Positions 15,148 to 26,344 are shown, counted from the stretch's first letter. The stretch is DNA of 64,000 nt from SMYC01 sp965197495 (GCA_965197495.1 OZ240210.1:3224001-3288000); one strand, 5' to 3'. A program made the numbers and translations. Notes: generated by a model not told the origin, from the letters alone.

Positions 15148-16368
15148 ATGCGCGTTACCACGTTAGTCAACAAGCTCATCGGATTGCAAGGCCTGTGGGT
15201 CCGAAATTTCCACTTCCAGGCGGACAAAGCCAGAGTGGTGGTGGATGTCGTACCACGGAGGAGGAAGCCTCTGTGCGGGGTTTGCGGTCGAAAGGTCCGC
15301 AAGAACAAAGATCGCTACAATCGTTACTGGCGGCACTTGGACCTGTTCGGAGTCCGGACCTATCTTCGCTACTCGATCCGGCGAGTGGTTTGTCGGCGTT
15401 GTGGCGTGGTCAAAGAAAAGGTGCCTTGGGCCGACAAGGGGAGCCGCTTTACCAAGAGCTTCGAACAAGAGGTAGCGTGGCTGGCACAGAGGACGGACGT
15501 CAGCGCCGTAGCGAACTATTTCCGAGTGACGTGGCGTTCGGTGCGACGGATCATCCAGCGGGTGGTTGCCGAGCAACGGGATGAGCGGCGCGAGCTCGAT
15601 GGATTGCGGGTGATTGGGATGGACGAGATCAGCTACCGCAAACGCCATAAGTACTTAACAGTGGTAATAGACCATCTCAGCGGCCGGGTCGTCTGGGCGG
15701 GAAAGGAGCGCAAGGCCAAGACGCTGCTGCGGTTTTTCCGCAAGCTCGGACCACAAAGAGCCGCGGAGCTCGAAGCGGTCAGCATGGACATGTGGGAGCC
15801 GTACATAACTGTCGTCGGCAAAAAGGCTCCTCAGGCACGGGTGATCTTTGACCGCTTCCACATCGTCAAGCATCTGAACGAGGCCGTGGATAAGACCCGG
15901 CGCGAGCTGGTGCGCGAGCTCAAAGGGACTGCCCGGCGCAACCTCAAGAACACCAAGTTTCCCCTTCTCAAGGCCAAACACAACCGCAGCGCGAAAGACA
16001 AACGGGTGCTCCGCGAGCAGGTGCGAGCTAATCGTCGCCTCTACCGCGCCATGCTTCTGCGCGACGACTTCATGGACCTCTACACCTACAAAACCGAGAC
16101 ATGGGCCAAGAAGTTTCTCCGAGGATGGCTGCGGCGCGCTATGAGCTCGAGGATAGAGCCCGTCAAACGCGCGGCGAAGATGATCCGCAGCCACTTCGAT
16201 GGCGTCATCGCGTGGGTCACGTGGAGACTCAGCAACGGCCGACTCGAAGGAATGAACAACAAAATCCGGCTGCTGAGCCACCGCAGCTTTGGACTCCACT
16301 CTGCCGAAGCTCTCATCAGTCTCGTCTACCTAAACTGTGGCGGTCTCACCCTCGAGAGGATCCACTGA
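15148..16368 (+). CDS. ISL3 family transposase, copy 1
   Basis: A 406-residue DDE transposase. The N-terminus has the ISL3 zinc ribbon, CGVCGRKVRKNK and VCRRCGVV, then a helix-turn-helix (DVSAVANYFRVTWRSVRRI). The catalytic residues are likely in VIGMDEISYRKRHKYL (Asp), VIFDRFHIVKHLNEAVDK (Asp) and NGRLEGMNNKIRLLSHRS (Glu). The frame is intact and nearly identical to copy 2, so it may be active. The ATG at 15148 directly follows the GGAAAACG-box leader and gives the start MRVTTLVNKLIGLQG seen in every copy. Confidence 0.93.
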   Translation: MRVTTLVNKLIGLQGLWVRNFHFQADKARVVVDVVPRRRKPLCGVCGRKVRKNKDRYNRYWRHLDLFGVRTYLRYSIRRVVCRRCGVVKEKVPWADKGSRFTKSFEQEVAWLAQRTDVSAVANYFRVTWRSVRRIIQRVVAEQRDERRELDGLRVIGMDEISYRKRHKYLTVVIDHLSGRVVWAGKERKAKTLLRFFRKLGPQRAAELEAVSMDMWEPYITVVGKKAPQARVIFDRFHIVKHLNEAVDKTRRELVRELKGTARRNLKNTKFPLLKAKHNRSAKDKRVLREQVRANRRLYRAMLLRDDFMDLYTYKTETWAKKFLRGWLRRAMSSRIEPVKRAAKMIRSHFDGVIAWVTWRLSNGRLEGMNNKIRLLSHRSFGLHSAEALISLVYLNCGGLTLERIH

Positions 16369-16397
16369 AATGGCAGGACTGAAATGGCAGGAGAGGC

Positions 16398-17735
16398 TTT
16401 ATCTTTACCATGCAGCTGACCCCGCCCGATCCGTTGGCGAATCCCTCCGAACTGCTTAGCGATCGTCCCCATGTGTCGCTTCCACCGCTGGAGCCGTTTG
16501 TTGGCGAGCTCAGAGTTGCCGTTGGCGAGGCGCGAGGCGTCGGCATCCATCGTTGTCTCGTCTAGCTCGAAGTCGAAACCGTCGTCACGGATGTCGAGCC
16601 TGTAGTACCTGCCGACCTTGTACTTGTTGAGGAGCTTTTTCACTGCAGCACGGATGTCCTCCTTGCCCTGCAAACGGCGCCGCTCGACCATCCGACAAAC
16701 TTTCTCCAGCTCCTTGCAGGTCGCTTCGAGCAGAGCACGGCGCTTGTGACGCCGCCTCTCGGCCAGCTCCGGATTGCGGCAAGCGACCAGCCTCTCGTTG
16801 GGGAAATCCGGGTGCGTCACCTCAAACAGATTCCGCTCGTCGAATAGCCCCATCTGGAGCACCCCATCGTTGATGAGCTTGCGAATCGGTTCGGGACGCA
16901 GAGCGGTAATCCAGTCGACACCGTCCATCTCCCGCAACTCGTCGATCTGGGTCTGGGTGATCATTCCGCGGTCGCCCACCATCACAAACTGCTCGATGCC
17001 GAAGCGCTCTTGCACCTTTTCTACCTGAGGCAACAGCGTTTTGGGATCGCCCGTGTTGCCCTCAAAGACCGATACCGACACGGGGATGCCGCGTTCGTTG
17101 GTCAGCAGACCGTAGTTGATCTGCAGCTTGCCTTTCTTGCCGTCACGGTCGTATCCGAGGCGGGCGATCGGACAACTCACACCCTCGAAGTAGCTTGAGG
17201 TTAGGTCATAGAGCGCCAGGCCGTCGTTTTGGAGATGGCGCGCCGCGAGTTTTTTTTCGATGACCTCCTGGCGTTTGAGAACCCAGTCCATGGCGGCATA
17301 GAGATCGTCTTCGCGGGCATCGCTCACCCCCAGGATTTCGGGCAGTGTGGTTGTGTGCCACCACTGGCTAGTCGCCAGCTTCGACTGCGGTTCGAGGATC
17401 CGGGCGACTACCATGGCCACGACCAAATCCCGCTCTGGTGAGTGTCGAGAACCAACGAGCTTTTCGAAACCGAGCTGTCTCATGGCGCTGAGCACCGCGT
17501 CGACGTGGCCATGGTGCAGGGAGCCGTTCTCGACGATTTTGAAGGCGACTTCAACCGAGACGAGCTTTTCCCCTTTGAGAATGCGTCGGATGGCGTCGAC
17601 TGCGTCCATGGGCAATTTGGACAAGTTAGCGAGCGTGCGCTTGCGGACGTTTCCGCCCACCCGATAGGACTCACGCAGCAGGACCGCGGGGGTAGAGTTG
17701 CGATTGGGGATGATGTGGATATGCATGCCCACCAT
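16398..17735 (-). pseudogene. IS1634-type transposase (family a), N-terminal half of copy a1
   Basis: The protein starts MVGMHIHIIPNRNSTPAVLL with RESYRVGGNVRKRTLANLSK, the N-terminus usual for IS1634 transposases. Catalytic aspartates are expected in LALYDLTSSYFEG and FVMVGDRGMITQTQIDEL. The frame runs to GQLHGKDK, where ISL3 copy 1 enters; it then reads into ISL3 and stops at 16326. The continuation is at 14665-14016. The two halves would otherwise make a normal protein of about 660 residues. Confidence 0.88.
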
Positions 17736-17886
17736 AATAGCCTATGTGTCAATGTATATCAAACCATAAAAGGCTTTAGACATGCCTACATATTGCAACC
17801 CAAAATTAGCCTCTCGGCGTCCCTAAAGACGCGTAATCATTGGGGATTCACACTGTCAGTGGGTTCATTCGACCAAGGAACTTCAG

Positions 17887-17923
17887 ATTAAAGAAGGTCG
17901 GCTACGAGCTCGTGGTGAGCTGA
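17887..17923 (+). pseudogene. Displaced native 3' end of ppx
   Basis: Joined to the ppx frame at the target duplication ATTAAA, this stretch continues with KKVGYELVVS and TGA at 17921-17923, a normal ending for Ppx/GppA proteins. It is separated from the rest of ppx by the nested insertion sequences. The next 45 bases (17924-17968) lie between the native ppx end and ISL3 copy 2 and contain no feature I can name. Confidence 0.8.
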
Positions 17924-17960
17924 CGGTCAAACGCCAAGGAAGAACAAGGCCTAAAGCATT

Positions 17961-19693
17961 ATTATGTTGCCTCTCCAGCCATTTCAGTGGATCCTCTCGA
18001 GGGTGAGACCGCCACAGTTTAGGTAGACGAGACTGATGAGAGCTTCAGCAGAGTGGAGTCCAAAGCTGCGGTGGCTCAGCAGCCGGATTTTGTTGTTCAT
18101 TCCTTCGAGTCGGCCGTTGCTGAGTCTCCACGTGACCCACGCGATGACGCCATCGAAGTGGCTGCGGGTCATCTTCGCCGCGCGTTTGACGGGCTCTATT
18201 CTTGAGCTCATAGCGCGCCGCAGCCATCCTCGGAGAAACTTCTTGGCCCAGGTCTCGGTTTTATAGGTGTAGAGGTCCATGAAGTCGTCGCGCAGAAGCA
18301 TGGCGCGGTAGAGGCGACGATTAGCTCGCACCTGCTCGCGGAGCACCCGTTTGTCTTTCGCGCTGCGGTTGTGCTTCGCCTTGAGAAGGGGAAACTTGGT
18401 GTTTTTGAGGTTCCGCCGGGCAGTCCCTTTGAGCTCGCGCACCAGCTCGCGCCGGGTCTTATCCACGGCCTCGTTCAGGTGCTTGACGATGTGGAAGCGG
18501 TCAAAGATCACCCGTGCCTGAGGCGCCTTCTTGCCGACGACAGTTATGTACGGCTCCCACATGTCCATGCTGACCGCTTCGAGCTCCGCGGCTCTTTGTG
18601 GTCCGAGCTTGCGGAAAAACCGCAGCAGCGTCTTGGCCTTGCGCTCCTTTCCCGCCCAGACGACCCGGCCGCTGAGATGGTCTATCACCACTGTCAAGTA
18701 CTTGTGGCGTTTGCGGTAGCTGATCTCGTCCATCCCAATCACCCGCAATCCATCGAGCTCGCGCCGCTCATCCCATTGCTCGGCAACCACCCGCTGGATG
18801 ATCCGTCGCACCGAACGCCACGTCACTCGGAAATAGTTCGCTACGGCGCTGACGTCCGTCCTCTGTGCCAGCCACGCTACCTCTTGTTCGAAGCTTTTGG
18901 TAAAGCGGCTTCCCTTGTCGGCCCAAGGCACCTTTTCTTTGACCACGCCACAACGCCGACAAACCACTCGCCGGATCGAGTAGCGAAGATAGCTCCGGAC
19001 ACCGAACAGGTCCAAGTGCCGCCAGTAACGATTGTAGCGATCTTTGTTCTTGCGGACCTTTCGACCGCAAACCCCGCACAGAGGCTTCCCCCTCCGTGGT
19101 ACGACATCCACCACCACTCTGGCTTTGTCCGCCTGGAAGTGGAAATTTCGGACCCACAGGCCTTGCAATCCGATGAGCTTGTTGACTAACGTGGTAACGC
19201 GCATCGCGAGAACGCTCCTTTTTCTTGCCGAAAAAGGATTCTAGCGTTCTCGCCGATGCGCATCTAAACATGGCTTACCCTCTCAACCCACAGGCCTCAC
19301 CAAATGCCACTGCCCCGCAGCGCGAAACGAGGCTGTGGGAAACGCCCCCACGGTCCGGATCGTTCAAGGCCTTGCTCACGACTGAGCTCTCTTCGAAGCC
19401 TGGAAGGGCGTTTTCCATAGCCTCCACTGATCGATGCCTCCCCTTCCTTATTCCAAATGAATGAATCCTTCTTGTATATATCAGGAGGGGCCTGTGGGCG
19501 CTTGCGGGAAACGCGAAGCGTTTTCCAAGCGATTGTGGAAAACGCCGCTGCTACGTTTGTACCTGCTCACAACCCATCCCTAACGCCTCTCTCTCCAGGA
19601 GTTTCCGGTGTTTTCCACAATCGCGGCAGCGTCCATAGGCCATACCCTCGCGCCCAAATCAGATCCCCAGAAACGACAGGAGAACCATTATGT

Positions 19694-19694
<1 letters not shown>
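17961..19694 (-). mobile_element. ISL3-type element copy 2 (17969-19686) with 8-bp target duplication
   Basis: The element proper is 17969-19686 (1718 bp). ATTATGTT at 17961-17968 is repeated at 19687-19694. It sits between the convergent genes ppx and rnr; the duplicated base at 19694 is the last base of the rnr stop codon. The ends are GCCTCTCCAGCCATTTCAGT and, inverted, GGTTCTCCTGTCGTTTCTGG. Confidence 0.92.
17984..19204 (-). CDS. ISL3 family transposase, copy 2
   Basis: A 406-residue protein nearly identical to copy 1; differences include RRGKPLCG for RRRKPLCG, FGVRSYL for FGVRTYL, and AEQWDERRE for AEQRDERRE. The zinc ribbon, the helix-turn-helix and the three expected DDE regions (GMDEISYRKR, IFDRFHIVK, GRLEGMNNK) are all intact. 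With copy 1 it is one of two complete ISL3 transposase genes here and could supply activity to the broken copies. Confidence 0.93.
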   Translation of the reverse strand: MRVTTLVNKLIGLQGLWVRNFHFQADKARVVVDVVPRRGKPLCGVCGRKVRKNKDRYNRYWRHLDLFGVRSYLRYSIRRVVCRRCGVVKEKVPWADKGSRFTKSFEQEVAWLAQRTDVSAVANYFRVTWRSVRRIIQRVVAEQWDERRELDGLRVIGMDEISYRKRHKYLTVVIDHLSGRVVWAGKERKAKTLLRFFRKLGPQRAAELEAVSMDMWEPYITVVGKKAPQARVIFDRFHIVKHLNEAVDKTRRELVRELKGTARRNLKNTKFPLLKAKHNRSAKDKRVLREQVRANRRLYRAMLLRDDFMDLYTYKTETWAKKFLRGWLRRAMSSRIEPVKRAAKMTRSHFDGVIAWVTWRLSNGRLEGMNNKIRLLSHRSFGLHSAEALISLVYLNCGGLTLERIH

Positions 19695-21859
<2,165 letters not shown>

Positions 21860-21871
21860 AAAGGAGCCGAG

Positions 21872-21900
21872 TTGAAAGCGGGGCCGGGTCTTTGTATCAT
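21872..21900 (+). promoter_or_regulatory. Sigma70-type promoter of tRNA-Leu(CAG)
   Basis: TTGAAA at 21872-21877 and TATCAT at 21895-21900 are separated by 17 bases, and the tRNA begins 21 bases after the -10 box. It is the only good match between rnr and the tRNA. Confidence 0.6.
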
Positions 21901-21921
21901 CGTTTGCTCGGCCACCCTAGT

Positions 21922-22007
21922 GCCGAAGTGGCGGAACGGCAGACGCGCTGCGTTCAGGGCGCAGTTTCCTTCGGGGAGTGGGGGTTCAAATCCCCCCTTC
22001 GGCACCA
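21922..22007 (+). tRNA. tRNA-Leu, anticodon CAG
   Basis: An 86-nt tRNA with encoded CCA. The acceptor stem is GCCGAAG/CTTCGGC, the anticodon stem CTGCG/CGCAG, with loop TTCAGGG giving anticodon CAG. A long variable arm (class II) and the GGTTCAAATCC T-arm are present. An IS1634-type fragment begins about 23 bases after its 3' end, so its native downstream neighbour is lost. Confidence 0.95.
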
Positions 22008-22029
22008 ACATACTCAAGTGCCGTTGCAC

Positions 22030-22731
22030 TCCTGTGGCACATGATGGAGGCTTGGCGGCCGCTGCTATTCTCTGACGAGGACCAGCAGGCGAAGGCCAGG
22101 CGTGACCCGGTTGCTCCGGCGAAGCGCTCCGAGGCCGCCCTGCGCAAGATACAAACCAAGAAGCTTGACGATGGGAGTCGAGCTTCCAGCTTCCGCACGC
22201 TGCCACCACTGGCTAGTCGCCAGCTTCGACTGCGGTTCGAGGATCCGGGCGACTACCATGGCCACGACCAAATCCCGCTCTGGTGAGTGTCGAGAACCAA
22301 CGAGCTTTTCGAAACCGAGCTGTCTCATGGCGCTGAGCACCGCGTCGACGTGGCCATGGTGCCGGGAGCCGTTCTCGACGATTTTGAAGGCGACTTCAAC
22401 CGAGACGAGCTTTTCCCCTTTGAGAATGCGTCGGATGGCGTCGACTGCGTCCATGGGCAATTTGGACAAGTTAGCGAGCGTGCGCTTGCGGACGTTTCCG
22501 CCCACCCGATACGACTCACGCAGCAGGACCGCGGGGGTAGAGTTGCGATTGGGGATGATGTGGGTATGCATGCCCACCATAATAGCCTATGTGTCAATGT
22601 GTATCAAACTATAAAAGGCTTTAGACATGCCTACATATTGCAACCCAAAATTAGCCTCTCGGCGTCCCTAAAGACACGTAATCATTGGGGATTCACACTG
22701 TCAGTGGGTTCATTCGACCAAGGAACTTCAG
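22030..22731. mobile_element. IS1634-type element (family a), copy a2, rearranged remnant
   Basis: Bases 22030 to about 22203 match the late coding part of family a in plus orientation. They join at a TGC overlap to the start of the element in minus orientation (22203-22731), which ends in the normal terminus GGAACTTCAG. The middle of the element is missing. The right end lies in the coding sequence of the gene at 22732-23544. Confidence 0.85.
22203..22580 (-). pseudogene. IS1634-type transposase N-terminal fragment (copy a2)
   Basis: It starts MVGMHTHIIPNRNSTPAVLL and follows copy a1 to RILEPQSKLATSQWW, about 126 residues. It then reads into the inverted late segment of the same element and stops at 22065. 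It lacks all DDE residues and cannot transpose. Confidence 0.85.
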
Positions 22732-23544
22732 GCTAGAGCTGTTACGAAACGTGACGTCGGTGGCCCATTCGCTGCTGTAGACACTCCAGTAGTAGTCGAG
22801 GCCACTCGGCGGGAATAATTTGTCTTGCAATGGATTGACGAATCGACTCAGGCGATTCAGGATGTGAGGCCAGTTGGTTTTGAGCTGCTCATCGAGAAGC
22901 TGCTGTGCCGCGTGGGCATCCTCAACCCAGGTAAAGCAGTTTTCCCGGCGCCGATATTGAATGCCAGCCTTATCCATCTCAACGGCGAGCCATTCACGGC
23001 CGTTGACGTAGACCTGAACATTGAATGGAAACCAGCTTTGGATATGGGCATGCATGAAACCAAAAATAGGGTCCATGCAGTAGTGGTAAAAGTTTAGGCA
23101 CTTTCTGAGGGATTGCGCGAGCTCCAACCGCTTCTTCTGGCGGTTGCGACGTATGCTGAAGGTGATACAAGGTTCCACGCAGCTCAGCACTGCGATGAGA
23201 CCACTGCGGACATTGTCTTGTTGTGCAATCTCGCGTGCGATAGCCTCCTTGTTCTTACGGGAAGACTCCAGATAGACGACCGGACGCTCGAGTCGCTCCG
23301 CCTGCTGATACAAGGCCTGCTTGAGCTCGGAGGTACGCTGCAGTGCGAACTCCGCGAACTCCTTCAGAAGGATTTTCTGGTAGGAAAGGTACTTACCCAT
23401 GCCGTCCGTATAAGAAATGTGGCGTAGAGTTCCGCGGAACACCAACCGGTCGAATCCGCTCAGTACCCCTGTGATTCGATCCTCGTGACGTGATAAAAAC
23501 TGTTTCACGGCGTCCTCCAGCGTGGGAAAGGGTTGTCGTGACAT
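22732..23544 (-). pseudogene. Unnamed family (start MSRQPFPTLEDAVKQF), C-terminus cut by IS
   Basis: About 271 native residues remain before the IS1634-type element; the frame then reads into the IS and ends at 22693. The N-terminal half has DRITGVLSGFDRLVFRGTLR, VLSCVEPCITFSIRRNRQKK and FYHYCMDPIFGFMHAHIQSW; then NGREWLAVEMDKAGIQY and ENCFTWVEDAHAAQQLLDEQ. I recall longer relatives (about 450-500 residues) as widely scattered hypothetical proteins but cannot give a function. It is divergent from an S23 four-helix-bundle gene 102 bases away, and the same pair recurs inverted at 61554-61885, which suggests that the pair moves as a unit. Confidence 0.7.
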
Positions 23545-23646
23545 CTTCCTACTCTGGATGTGGCGCCGTGTCTACTTCACGCCCAGATTGTGCATCGAGC
23601 CCGCGTTGGGCTGACGTGGTGAGCGAGCCGACAGCGAAGAGTCAGG

Positions 23647-24012
23647 ATGAAAGACTTTCGAGATCTAAAGGTTTGGGAGAAGGCCCATCAGCTAGTCAAG
23701 GGTTTGTACCAGGCCACCGGCCACTTCCCAACCGAAGAGAAGTTCGGCTTGACGGCTCAGATGCGCCGAGCGGCGGTTTCCATCCCGGCGAATATTGCTG
23801 AGGGCTGTGGACGCGGTTCAGACCGGGATATGGCCCGCTTTCTTCAAATGAGTATGGGCTCAGCAAGCGAGCTCGAATACGAACTGCTCCTTGCCCACGA
23901 GCTCGGGTTGCTCGATAGCCAAAGTCTTCAGGAGCTTGCCGAGCGAACCACCGAGGTCAAGCGTATGCTCGCCTCTCTCATCCGGAGGCTCGAATCCGGA
24001 GCTGACCGCTGA
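23647..24012 (+). CDS. Four-helix-bundle protein of the S23/bIVP family
   Basis: A 121-residue protein with the family signature: MKDFRDLKVWEKAHQLVKGL at the start, FGLTAQMRRAAVSIPANIAE in the middle, then GRGSDRDMARFLQMSMGSAS and ELEYELLLAHELGLL. It is related to proteins encoded in 23S rRNA intervening sequences and structurally to Avd of diversity-generating retroelements; a nucleic-acid role is suspected but not established. No reverse transcriptase or variable repeat is nearby. The last codons are GCTGACCGC then TGA, and this motif repeats past the stop. A truncated copy lies at 61554-61734. Confidence 0.88.
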   Translation: MKDFRDLKVWEKAHQLVKGLYQATGHFPTEEKFGLTAQMRRAAVSIPANIAEGCGRGSDRDMARFLQMSMGSASELEYELLLAHELGLLDSQSLQELAERTTEVKRMLASLIRRLESGADR

Positions 24013-24338
24013 ATGCTGACCGCTGACCGCTCGCGGCGGAGCCGTCCTCCAATTTGGTTGCGGCTCCGCCGCGCTGTGCCTCTGTACTACTAACCCGAAA
24101 AAGCTTCTATTTCTTGCAAGAATTTGAGCGGCTGCGGCCGGATCCGCAAGAGGGTAAATCAGTTAGAAGAGGCACCGCGGCGAAGAATTGGGACGGCGCA
24201 CACTGAGAATGGGACCGAGGCGCGAAGCGCCGAGCACCACGAGCTGACCGCTGACCGCCCGCGGCGGAGATTTGGTTGCGGCTCCGCCGCGCTGTGCCTC
24301 TGTGGCCATTCCCCTTTTTGGTTGCGGCTACGCCGCGC
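24001..24338. repeat. GCTGACCGC repeats and three GC-rich direct repeats after the S23 gene
   Basis: GCTGACCGCTGA at the gene end is followed by further GCTGACCGC units (about 24014-24030 and again 24243-24258), each followed by CGCGGCGGAG. A longer unit, TTTGGTTGCGGCTCCGCCGC and on to CTCTGT, occurs at 24053-24085 and 24271-24303, with a third, diverged, at 24317-24338. The unit contains the hairpin GCGGCTCCGCCGC. No ORF in this 325-base stretch looks real. Confidence 0.7.
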
Positions 24339-24341
24339 TAG

Positions 24342-26344
24342 CCCATGTTTACCCTTTGTGAGCACCCTAACGCTCGTAAGTGACTGAATTCAAAGGAACG
24401 GGGGTTGAATTTCGCCCAAAACATAGAGACAGAGATTGTGCTTTGAGCGCCATTAATACGTTGTAATCGTGGACAATGACATGTAGTATGCGTGAGGACA
24501 GGTTATGTTCTTCCGCATCGTTCGGGCCGCAGGCGGCAAAGGGGTTCAACATGAGTATGTCCGCCTGGTCGAGTCGTATCGGGAGCACGGCAAGCCGAAG
24601 CAACGCGTAGTGTGCAACTTGGGGCGCAAGGATCTCCTAGTTGCCAATCTCGACTCCCTCAATCGGTTGCTTGGGGCCGGTGAACCGGCCGACACCGAGC
24701 GAGCAGCCGAGCAGGTCGCGGGGGCAGACGCGTGGGATTGGGGTCCGATGCTGGTGACGGCGACGCTGTGGCGCGAGTTCGGGCTGGAGCAGATTCTCGA
24801 CCGGCTCGGGGGCCGCGGCAAGCGGGACGGAGTGGCGCTAAGCGAGCGAGCTTTGGTGCTGGTCGCCAACCGGCTATGTGCTCCGTCAAGCGAGCACGGT
24901 CTGGCGCGCTGGCTCGAGACCGACTTCGTCTGCGACCGGCAGGGGCGGCGGTGGGTGCCGCAGTGGCGCGATGATGGGGAACGGCGAGCGAGTCGCTCCC
25001 CGCGGGTTCGCGTGGAGTTTCGCCAACTCAAGCAATGGTACCGAACGCTCGACCAGCTGCATGCCCGCAAAGAACAGATCGAGAAGGAGCTGTTTTTGCG
25101 CTTGCGGGATCTGTTTTCGCTTGAGGTTGACATGGTGTTTTACGACCTGACGTCGACGTACTTCGAAGGTCAAGGCCCTCCGGGGCTCGGCGCCCACGGC
25201 TACAGTCGCGACCGCAGACCGCGTAACCGGCAAGTGCTTATCGGTCTGGTGATGGTGGACGGTTGGCCGATCGCCCACCATGTTTTCGCCGGCAACTGGC
25301 GTGACGCGAAAACGGTGCCGCAGGTGCTCAACGATCTCAACGAACGATTCGGTTTGCACCGCGTGGTTTTTGTCGGCGACCGAGGGATGGTAACGAGCGA
25401 CAGCCTGGCAGTGGTGCGCTCGCGCAAGCAGGGCTATCTCGTCGGGCTGCAAAGACGACGGCGCGAGGAGGTCTATCGTTACATCGAGCGCGCCAGCGGA
25501 GAGTGGATCGACTGCCCTGGTGGCATCACGGTGAGCGAAAAAGCCGAGCCACCTAAGACTCGTGTGCAAGAAGTCCGCTCCGAGCAGTCTGGGGTGCGCA
25601 TCTTCGTCGTTCACAGCGACGAAAGGCTCGCCTACGAGCGCGGGCAGAGGCTGCGGGCCATGGGACGTGCCCGTGCGGCATTCGAGGCCCTCGAGCGCCG
25701 CGTGCACGACGGACGATTGAAAGCCCCCGAGAAAATCGGTGCCGCCGCCGCGCGCATACAGGCACGCCACCACGGTCACCGTTACTACGACTGGGAGTAC
25801 AAAAACGGTCGCTTCCGCTTCTTCGAGCACCCCGTCAACCTCAAGCGCGAGCAAGCCTACGAGGGTAAGTACGTTATTCAAACCGAGGAGCAAAACCTCT
25901 CTCCGGTCGACGCCGTGCGCCTTTACAAGGACCTAAACGAGGTCGAGCGAGCCTTCTCATGCCTTAAGGATGTCATTGAGATGCGTCCCGTTTACCACCA
26001 GACCGATGAGCGTGTGGAGGCACATCTTTTCGTAGCTACGCTGGCCTTCCTTGTGCATCGGGCTCTTGAGAAAAAGCTCAAGGTCGCCGAACTCGACCTG
26101 TCCGCAACCGAGGCACTACAAGCGCTACGCTCGGTCCGGGTCGTCGACTTACAGCTGGGTTCTGGGCGGACTAAGCGCGTCGTCACGCGCGGCACCGCTC
26201 GCGCCAACTCGATCCTGACTGCACTCGGCATCGTTGAACGCGACCCGCCAGCCTTCTCCGAGGAGGTGCTGTCAGCGTAGAGACAAACCGCCGATCTCGA
26301 TCCTTTGTTTTCGATGACTTAGACACCTAAAAGGGAAACATGGG
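24342..26344 (+). mobile_element. IS1634-type element (family b), copy 1 (2003 bp)
   Basis: The ends are CCCATGTTTACCCTTTGTG and, inverted, CCCATGTTTCCCTTTTAGG. CTAG lies directly outside both ends (24338-24341 and 26345-26348) and is probably the target duplication. The left end cuts into the GC-rich repeats after the S23 gene. It has the same length as copy 2 at 52666-54668. Confidence 0.88.
24505..26280 (+). CDS. IS1634 family transposase (family b), copy 1
   Basis: A 591-residue DDE transposase. The N-terminus MFFRIVRAAGGKGVQHEYV with YREHGKPKQRVVCNLGRKDL is typical of the family. Expected catalytic regions are MVFYDLTSTYFEGQGPPG (Asp), VVFVGDRGMVTSDSL (Asp) and LNEVERAFSCLKDVIEMRP (Glu). 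It is intact and differs from copy 2 by about four residues (for example WREFGLEQ against WRELGLEQ), so at least one copy moved recently. It is unrelated at the nucleotide level to the family-a elements. Confidence 0.92.
   Translation: MFFRIVRAAGGKGVQHEYVRLVESYREHGKPKQRVVCNLGRKDLLVANLDSLNRLLGAGEPADTERAAEQVAGADAWDWGPMLVTATLWREFGLEQILDRLGGRGKRDGVALSERALVLVANRLCAPSSEHGLARWLETDFVCDRQGRRWVPQWRDDGERRASRSPRVRVEFRQLKQWYRTLDQLHARKEQIEKELFLRLRDLFSLEVDMVFYDLTSTYFEGQGPPGLGAHGYSRDRRPRNRQVLIGLVMVDGWPIAHHVFAGNWRDAKTVPQVLNDLNERFGLHRVVFVGDRGMVTSDSLAVVRSRKQGYLVGLQRRRREEVYRYIERASGEWIDCPGGITVSEKAEPPKTRVQEVRSEQSGVRIFVVHSDERLAYERGQRLRAMGRARAAFEALERRVHDGRLKAPEKIGAAAARIQARHHGHRYYDWEYKNGRFRFFEHPVNLKREQAYEGKYVIQTEEQNLSPVDAVRLYKDLNEVERAFSCLKDVIEMRPVYHQTDERVEAHLFVATLAFLVHRALEKKLKVAELDLSATEALQALRSVRVVDLQLGSGRTKRVVTRGTARANSILTALGIVERDPPAFSEEVLSA

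Larger units (their letters stand above)
14658..16405 (+). mobile_element. ISL3-type element copy 1 (14666-16397) with 8-bp target duplication
   Basis: The element proper is 14666-16397 (1732 bp). TTTATCTT at 14658-14665 is repeated at 16398-16405, the 8-bp duplication expected of ISL3. The ends are GGTTCTCCTGTCGTTTCTGG and, inverted, GCCTCTCCTGCCATTTCAGT. A 14-bp duplication near the right end (two TGAAATGGCAGGA units) explains the length difference from copy 2. Confidence 0.92.
13938..17886 (-). mobile_element. IS1634-type element (family a), copy a1, interrupted by ISL3
   Basis: The ends are CTGAAGTTCCTGGCTG and, inverted, CTGAAGTTCCTTGGTCG. A 6-bp target duplication ATTAAA lies at 13932-13937 and 17887-17892. 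An ISL3-type element at 14666-16397 splits it; without that element and its duplication it is about 2.2 kb. It inserted in the 3' end of ppx. Confidence 0.88.

Noticed and set aside
21922..22731. tRNA-Leu(CAG) as attachment site of an integrative element
   Set aside because: No integrase gene and no repeat of the tRNA 3' end are visible; the adjacent DNA is simply an IS1634 fragment.
23647..24012. A diversity-generating retroelement, because S23 proteins resemble Avd
   Set aside because: No reverse transcriptase, template repeat or variable repeat with adenine-biased differences is found in the window.
24001..24338. A CRISPR array in the repeats after the S23 gene
   Set aside because: The repeats are unevenly spaced, GC-rich and partly hairpin; there are no constant-length spacers and no cas genes.
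24886..25893. A 335-residue frame antisense to the family b transposase (also at 53210-54217)
   Set aside because: It is present only because the IS is present twice; composition is that of a shadow frame and the plus strand is a clear transposase.
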